Shown here: piece by piece, positions 15,873-19,759 of the stretch | Layout of the letters: the number at the start of each line of letters is the position of its first letter | Numbering within the stretch: the first letter of the stretch is position 1 | NCBI GenBank assembly: GCA_038241115.1 | Contig: JBBRGA010000064.1 | Coordinates: forward strand, 1-19,759 | Source of the DNA: JANYJJ01 sp038241115 | GTDB lineage: Bacteria; Pseudomonadota; Gammaproteobacteria; Burkholderiales; Burkholderiaceae_C | Length of the DNA: 19,759 bases | Reading direction: 5' to 3' | The notes under the pieces: generated by a model | Told to the model about the DNA's origin: nothing | The model's input: the letters and a program-made list of their open reading frames with translations, nothing else | Databases searched by the model: none | Translations under genes and position numbers: made by a program

Positions 15873-17251
15873 GGGCTTCCTTTCAGTTGTGTTTGAAATC
15901 GCCGCGCAGTGTAGGTTTGCGCTGAACGGCGAAGTTCCTTGATGCGATGGACTGCGGATCGCGGGGGATGAACTGCGGGATGAACTTGCCCAGCCGCGTC
16001 CGGGGCATTGCTTGCTTTGGGCCGAAGCTTTCCCCACCCGTTCGCCCTGAGGTGGCTCTTCCGATCATCTTGAGGTGTCCAAGGAAGGGCCGGAGCAGGA
16101 CTTCGGCGCCTCAGTACGAACGAAGTTTTTTTATAACAGAATCCAAAAAAAACCCCACAAACCCGCGCCGCAAACGGCGGGCGCACCGTCACGTCGGAGC
16201 ATTGCGCGCGATGACGCAGCGCGTGATCCATCAGCACAAGGGCCAGCAGTGCCTCGGCAATCGGCGTGGCGCGTATGCCCACGCAGGGGTCGTGGCGGCC
16301 AAAGGTTTCCACCACCGACGGATGGCCTTGCATGTCTATCGAATCGCGCGGCGTGCGAATCGAACTGGTGGGCTTGATGGCAATCGCCACCGTGATGTCT
16401 TGGCCGGTGGAAATGCCGCCCAACACGCCGCCGGCGTTGTTGGCCACAAAGCCTTGCGGCGACATCGAGTCACCGTGCGTGCTGCCGCGTTGCGCCACGC
16501 TGGCGAACCCGGCCCCGATCTCTACGCCTTTCACCGCGTTAATGCCCATCATGGCGTAAGCGATGTCCGCGTCGAGCTTGTCGAAAAGCGGCTCGCCCAA
16601 GCCCACAGGCACGCCGTGCGCCGTCACCTGGATGCGCGCGCCGCACGAGTCACCGGCTTTGCGCAGCATGTCCATGTGATCTTCCAAACGCGCGATGTCG
16701 CTGACGTTGGCCGCAAAAAAAGGATTGTGGCCAATGTGCTCCATCGACTCGAAAGGAATGGCCAGTTCGCCCAAATGCGTCATGTGGCCCGAAAACGTGG
16801 TGCCGTATTTTTCAAACAGCCATTTGCGCGCCACGGCACCCGCACCTACCGTGGGGGCTGTCAGGCGCGCCGATGAGCGACCACCGCCGCGCGGGTCACG
16901 CAGCCCGTACTTTTGCCAGTAGCTGTAGTCGGCGTGACCGGGGCGGAAAGTTTGGAGAATGTTGCCGTAGTCTTTGCTGCGCTGATCGGTGTTGCGGATC
17001 AACAAACAGATGGGCGTGCCGGTGGTTTTGCCCTCGTACACGCCCGACAAAATCTCCACGGCGTCGGCCTCGTTGCGCTGCGTGACGTGGCGCGACGTGC
17101 CCGGGCGGCGGCGGTCCAAATCGGGCTGAATATCGGCTTCACTCAAAGCCATGCCGGGCGGGCAACCGTCGATCACGCAACCGATGGCCGGGCCATGACT
17201 TTCACCAAAATTGGTCACGCAAAAAGTGTGGCCTAACGTGCTGCCGGACAT
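15728..17251 (-). CDS. aroC: Chorismate synthase with a stop-less, over-long C-terminus
   Basis: Chorismate synthase makes chorismate from 5-enolpyruvylshikimate-3-phosphate using reduced FMN, the last shared step to aromatic amino acids. The conserved body is complete: NFGESHGPAIG (residues about 14-24), RRPGTSRHVTQRNEAD, DPRGGGRSSARLTAPTVGAGAVA, GGVLGGISTGQDI, and the C-terminal FGRHDPCVGIRA and MDHALRHRAQCSDV motifs ending at residue 354 (base 16190). The family normally stops about 10 residues later, near 360-370. Here the frame stays open to 15728, giving 507 residues. The last 150 are Arg/Pro/Trp-rich, unlike AroC, and cross an inverted repeat and the adaptor gene's start. I think the natural stop has been lost by frameshift, repeat insertion or a sequence error. 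The ATG at 17251 is the standard start (MSGSTLGHTF), with GGAAAG about 9 nt upstream; a longer frame to 17395 is unconserved. Confidence 0.9.
   Translation of the reverse strand: MSGSTLGHTFCVTNFGESHGPAIGCVIDGCPPGMALSEADIQPDLDRRRPGTSRHVTQRNEADAVEILSGVYEGKTTGTPICLLIRNTDQRSKDYGNILQTFRPGHADYSYWQKYGLRDPRGGGRSSARLTAPTVGAGAVARKWLFEKYGTTFSGHMTHLGELAIPFESMEHIGHNPFFAANVSDIARLEDHMDMLRKAGDSCGARIQVTAHGVPVGLGEPLFDKLDADIAYAMMGINAVKGVEIGAGFASVAQRGSTHGDSMSPQGFVANNAGGVLGGISTGQDITVAIAIKPTSSIRTPRDSIDMQGHPSVVETFGRHDPCVGIRATPIAEALLALVLMDHALRHRAQCSDVTVRPPFAARVCGVFFGFCYKKTSFVLRRRSPAPALPWTPQDDRKSHLRANGWGKLRPKASNAPDAAGQVHPAVHPPRSAVHRIKELRRSAQTYTARRFQTQLKGSPCASCGGSLAWRCWPCWAQQPRGLFAPRWQSRTKPNRPRRRWNSRRLR
16040..16121. 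repeat. Nested inverted repeat (intergenic REP-like element)
   Basis: Outer arms GTTCGCCCTGAGG (16040-16052) and CCTCAGTACGAAC (16109-16121) pair at 11 of 13 positions. Inside them, GGCTCTTCC (16054-16062) and GGAAGGGCC (16083-16091) pair at 8 of 9. The outer-arm text resembles the TTCG..CTGAG-type dispersed hairpins common between genes in Burkholderiales and Xanthomonas (from memory). It lies between the end of the conserved aroC body and the adaptor gene. Confidence 0.6.
16145..16181 (-). terminator. Terminator-like hairpin and T8 tract after the aroC core
   Basis: On the minus strand, CCCGCCG-TTTG-CGGCGCGGG (16181 down to 16162) folds into a GC stem with a small bulge. After 9 bases it is followed by eight Ts (16152-16145). 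It lies 9 bases past the last conserved AroC codon, where the end of the gene would be expected. The gap between stem and T-tract makes it a poor match to an ideal intrinsic terminator. Confidence 0.4.
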
Positions 17252-17449
17252 GGGCGGGGACTTTCCAAAAATCGAACGGAGCGGCACCAAATGTGGCCGC
17301 CGTGGCCGCACGCAACACCGCCTCGATGATATCCGGCAGTGTTTATTTGACCTTGACCGCGGTGCTTGAAAACGGTGCTCAGACCAGACGCGCAACGTTT
17401 TACTCAGACGCGGTTTGCGCCGTCAAGCCCTCGAGAAAGGAGCAGGCCA

Positions 17450-17521
17450 ATGGAAAAGATCACAGCGCCGGCGGACCGCTTGAGGCATCTTCCACCGGCC
17501 AGTCGCGGATGTAGGCCTTGA
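17450..17521 (+). CDS. Possible 23-residue small ORF with a strong ribosome-binding site
   Basis: AAAGGAG (17436-17442) sits 7 nt before an ATG that opens a 23-codon frame, MEKITAPADRLRHLPPASRGCRP. It starts in the aroC/CBS gap and runs antisense over the 3' end of the CBS gene. Nothing about the peptide is recognisable. Chance is quite possible; the only support is the ribosome-binding site. Confidence 0.2.
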   Translation: MEKITAPADRLRHLPPASRGCRP

Positions 17522-17924
17522 GCATGCGATTCTCGAAATCCTGGCCCTCCACCACCGCCTTGGCCACGTCGTAAAAAGAGATCACTCCCATCAAGGTGCG
17601 CTGCGTCATCACGGGCATGTAGCGGGCGTGGCGCTCCAGCATCATGCGGCGCACCTCGTCGATTTCGGTGTCGGGGGTGCAAGTCAGCGGGTGGTCGTCC
17701 ATGACGCCGCGCACGGTGCTGTTGCCCACCGAGCCGCCGTTCTTGACCAAAGCGACGATCACCTCTCGAAACGTCAGCATGCCAGTCAGATCACCGTGGT
17801 CCATGACCACCAGAGATCCGATGTCGCGCTCGCTCATGGTGATGAGCGCCTCTTTCAATGAATGGTCGGGTGACACCGTAAAAAGTGTGCCGCCTTTGAC
17901 CTGCAAGATGTCGCTGACTTTCAT
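17460..17924 (-). CDS. CBS-domain pair protein
   Basis: Predicted 154-residue protein made almost only of two CBS domains. CBS1 spans about residues 1-62 (VSDILQVKGGTLFTVSPDHSL ... GSLVVMDHGDLTGMLTFREV), CBS2 about 72-128 (VRGVMDDHPLTCTPDTEIDEV ... RYMPVMTQRTLMGVISFYDV). Such stand-alone pairs bind adenine nucleotides or SAM and act as energy or ligand sensors; the partner is unknown here. The start at 17924 is well supported by AAGGAGAG about 6 nt before the ATG on the minus strand; a frame open to 17975 adds 17 unconserved residues. It has no signal peptide and is cytoplasmic. It diverges from metY across about 90 bp. The neighbourhood gives no clear clue to its target. Confidence 0.88.
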   Translation of the reverse strand: MKVSDILQVKGGTLFTVSPDHSLKEALITMSERDIGSLVVMDHGDLTGMLTFREVIVALVKNGGSVGNSTVRGVMDDHPLTCTPDTEIDEVRRMMLERHARYMPVMTQRTLMGVISFYDVAKAVVEGQDFENRMLKAYIRDWPVEDASSGPPAL

Positions 17925-18007
17925 GAGGCTCTCCTTCGGTGAATGCGCGCTGACGCGACTCAATATAGCCCACAATGAATCGAAAACTTTGTTCTCCTCA
18001 GCCTCAC

Positions 18008-18011
18008 AGGA
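18008..18011 (+). promoter_or_regulatory. Ribosome-binding site that decides the metY start
   Basis: AGGA (18008-18011) abuts the first ATG (18012) directly but lies 6 nt before the second (18018). Spacing therefore favours translation from 18018. Confidence 0.55.
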
Positions 18012-18017
18012 ATGCCC

Positions 18018-19331
18018 ATGCCCGGCCCATCAGACCCCGGTTTTGACACGCTGGCGCTGCACGCAGGTGCCCAGCCCGACCCCGCCACCGGCGCGCGCGT
18101 CACGCCCATTCACCTGAGCACGTCGTTTGTGTTCGAGAGCACCGAGCACGCAGCGTCGCTGTTCAACATGGAACGCGCTGGGCATGTCTACAGCCGCATT
18201 TCCAACCCGACCACCGCCGTGTTGGAAGAACGCGTGGCCGCGCTTGACGGCGGCGTCGGCGCCATCGCCACTGCCAGTGGCCAAGCGGCCTTGCATCTGG
18301 CCATTTGCACCTTGCTGGGCGCCGGCGCGCACATCGTAGCCAGCTCTGCGCTGTACGGCGGTTCGCACAACTTGCTGCACTACACCTTGTCGCGCTTCGG
18401 CATCAGCACCACCTTCGTGAATCCGCGCGACATCGACGCCTGGCGCGCGGCGATCCAACCCAACACCAAGCTGTTGTTCGGTGAAACGCTGGGCAACCCC
18501 GGCCTCGACGTGCTCGACATCCCCACTGTCAGCGCACTGGCTGCCGAACACAAAATTCCCTTGTTGGTGGACAGCACTTTCACGACGCCGTACTTGATGA
18601 AGCCTTTGGCGCTGGGTGCCGATCTGGTGTATCACTCCGCCACCAAATTTTTGTCTGGCCACGGCACGGTGATCGGCGGTGTGTTGGTGGACGGCGGGCG
18701 CATGGACTGGGATGCGTCAGGCAAATTCCCCGAGCTGAGTGAGCCTTACGCAGGCTTTCACGGCATGACTTTCACGCAAGAAAGCAGCACCGATGCGTTC
18801 CTGATGCGCGCCCGTCGCGAAGGCCTGCGCGACTTCGGCGCTTGCATGAGCCCGCACACCGCGTGGTTGATATTGCAGGGCATTGAAACGCTGCCGCTGC
18901 GCATGGCGCGCCACGTGGAGAACACGCGCAAGGTGGTGGCCTTTCTGGCCGCACACGCCATGGTCCAGCGCGTGGGCTACCCCGAATTGGAGTCGCACCC
19001 CAGCCATGCGTTGGCCAAGCAACTGTTGCCGAAAGGCTGCGGTTCGGTGTTCAGTTTTGACATCAAGGGCTCGCGCGCGCAGGGCAGAGCTTTCATCGAG
19101 GCGCTGCAAATCTTTTCGCATTTGGCCAACGTCGGTGACTGCCGATCGCTGGTGATCCACCCTGCTTCGACAACCCACTTCCGCATGGACGACGCGGCGC
19201 TGAAATCCGCAGGCATCAGCGCCGGCACCATCCGTTTGTCGATCGGTCTGGAAGACGCAGACGACTTGATTGACGATCTGAAGCGTGCCCTGAAAGCCGC
19301 TCAAAAATCCGACCAAAAGGTGAGCCTCTGA
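18018..19331 (+). CDS. metY: O-acetylhomoserine sulfhydrylase (Cys/Met metabolism PLP enzyme)
   Basis: Predicted 437-residue PLP enzyme of the Cys/Met gamma-family that joins O-acetyl- (or O-succinyl-) homoserine with sulfide to make homocysteine for methionine synthesis. Family motifs: TPIHLSTSFVFES near the N-terminus, YSRISNPT (about 59-66), ATASGQAA, and VDSTFTTPYLMKPLALGADLVYHSATKFLSGHGT with the PLP-binding Lys210. The C-terminal LSIGLEDADDLIDDLKRAL is typical. Length matches O-acetylhomoserine sulfhydrylases (about 430), longer than cystathionine gamma-synthases (about 390), which favours MetY. I preferred the ATG at 18018 over 18012 for ribosome-binding-site spacing. Its stop overlaps the next start by one base (TGATG), so the alpha/beta hydrolase is translationally coupled. 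MetZ with an O-succinyl donor is the main alternative. Confidence 0.93.
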   Translation: MPGPSDPGFDTLALHAGAQPDPATGARVTPIHLSTSFVFESTEHAASLFNMERAGHVYSRISNPTTAVLEERVAALDGGVGAIATASGQAALHLAICTLLGAGAHIVASSALYGGSHNLLHYTLSRFGISTTFVNPRDIDAWRAAIQPNTKLLFGETLGNPGLDVLDIPTVSALAAEHKIPLLVDSTFTTPYLMKPLALGADLVYHSATKFLSGHGTVIGGVLVDGGRMDWDASGKFPELSEPYAGFHGMTFTQESSTDAFLMRARREGLRDFGACMSPHTAWLILQGIETLPLRMARHVENTRKVVAFLAAHAMVQRVGYPELESHPSHALAKQLLPKGCGSVFSFDIKGSRAQGRAFIEALQIFSHLANVGDCRSLVIHPASTTHFRMDDAALKSAGISAGTIRLSIGLEDADDLIDDLKRALKAAQKSDQKVSL

Positions 19332-19759
19332 TGGAGCTCAGCATCAACGGCCAACGTGCCTATGCCTACACCGGCGGCAAAACATTCGAGGCCTCACTGC
19401 CCACTGTGATCTTCATCCACGGCGCCTTGAACGACCACAGCGTGTGGACCTTGCTGGCGCGCTGGTTTGCGAATCATGGACACAGCGTGCTGGCAGTTGA
19501 TCTGCCAGGCCATATGCGCAGTGGCGGCGCGCCATTGGCCAGCGTCGAGGCGCTGGCCGACTGGACGCTGGCCCTGATGGACGCGGCGCAAGTTCAAACC
19601 GCCAGCCTGGTCGGCCACAGCATGGGTTCTTTGGTCGCGCTGGAGGCCGCCTCCAAAGCCCCCGACCGCATCAGCGCCTTGGTGATGGTGGGCACGGCAG
19701 TGCCGATGAAGGTGTCGCAGGTTTTGTTGGATTTGTCGCGCGACGACCCGAACGCCGCC
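19331..19759 (+). CDS. Alpha/beta hydrolase, partial at the window end
   Basis: The frame opens at the ATG overlapping the metY stop and runs 143 codons to the last base without a stop, so the C-terminal half is missing. Visible features fit the alpha/beta-hydrolase fold: strand and oxyanion region VIFIHGALNDHSVW (about residues 26-39), LAVDLPGHMRSG (about 54-65), and the nucleophile elbow VGHSMGS with the catalytic Ser. The acid and His of the triad would lie beyond the window. There is no signal peptide, so it should be cytoplasmic. Coupling to metY suggests a linked role, but the fold covers esterases, lipases, haloperoxidases and acyl-transferases such as MetX, and the substrate is unknown. 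MetX-type homoserine acetyltransferases share the fold, but nothing seen here marks this as one. Confidence 0.88.
   Translation, partial: MELSINGQRAYAYTGGKTFEASLPTVIFIHGALNDHSVWTLLARWFANHGHSVLAVDLPGHMRSGGAPLASVEALADWTLALMDAAQVQTASLVGHSMGSLVALEAASKAPDRISALVMVGTAVPMKVSQVLLDLSRDDPNAA

Noticed and set aside
15873..16037. N-terminal extension of the adaptor to 16037
   Set aside because: The added 55 residues are unconserved and precede a good ribosome-binding site and a proper signal/anchor at the 15872 start.
17252..17395. N-terminal extension of AroC to 17395
   Set aside because: The Arg/Cys-rich extension is not AroC-like; MSGSTLGHTF at 17251 is the family's usual start.
1..19759. CRISPR array, tRNA, rRNA, transposase or prophage genes
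   Set aside because: I looked on both strands and found no regularly spaced repeats, cloverleaf-like segments, rRNA sequence or recognisable mobile-element genes.

Overview
The window is a stretch of ordinary, gene-dense chromosome from a betaproteobacterium, most likely Burkholderiales and Comamonadaceae-like. The basis is high GC, a PEP-CTERM exosortase substrate, a LexA with an E. coli-type SOS box, a divergent trmJ/suhB pair, and the style of the intergenic repeats. The placement is inference; there is no rRNA in the window to confirm it. I see no tRNA, CRISPR array, insertion sequence or prophage.

Layout from left to right. Positions 1-234 hold the C-terminal end of a PEP-CTERM protein. 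A cytoplasmic-type L-asparaginase (minus strand) and lexA (plus strand) diverge from a short region carrying two tandem LexA boxes. A ChaN-like (DUF399) protein and a penicillin-acylase-family Ntn hydrolase follow as a translationally overlapping minus-strand pair. Two small proteins of unknown function (plus strand) share a C-terminal motif and look like diverged paralogues. They converge on trmJ (minus strand), which diverges from suhB. Downstream of suhB, on the same strand, are an alpha-methylacyl-CoA racemase and a long-chain-type acyl-CoA dehydrogenase, a plausible set for branched-chain or isoprenoid acyl-CoA breakdown.

The minus strand from about 17.3 kb down to 11.4 kb then carries aroC, a periplasmic adaptor (MFP) and an RND efflux permease. 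The last two form an operon with no outer-membrane factor in view. A CBS-domain protein (minus strand) diverges from metY-like O-acetylhomoserine sulfhydrylase (plus strand), whose stop codon overlaps the start of an alpha/beta hydrolase that runs off the window.

No single new defence or metabolic system stands out. Four things most deserve a second look. The SOS boxes are a 19-bp tandem duplication placed so that LexA could also control the asparaginase. The aroC frame has lost its stop codon: it runs through a terminator-like hairpin and a nested inverted repeat into the adaptor gene. The two small proteins sharing an ELW(H/R)LR motif are unrecognised. The acylase and ChaN-like genes are tightly coupled through a GTG start.
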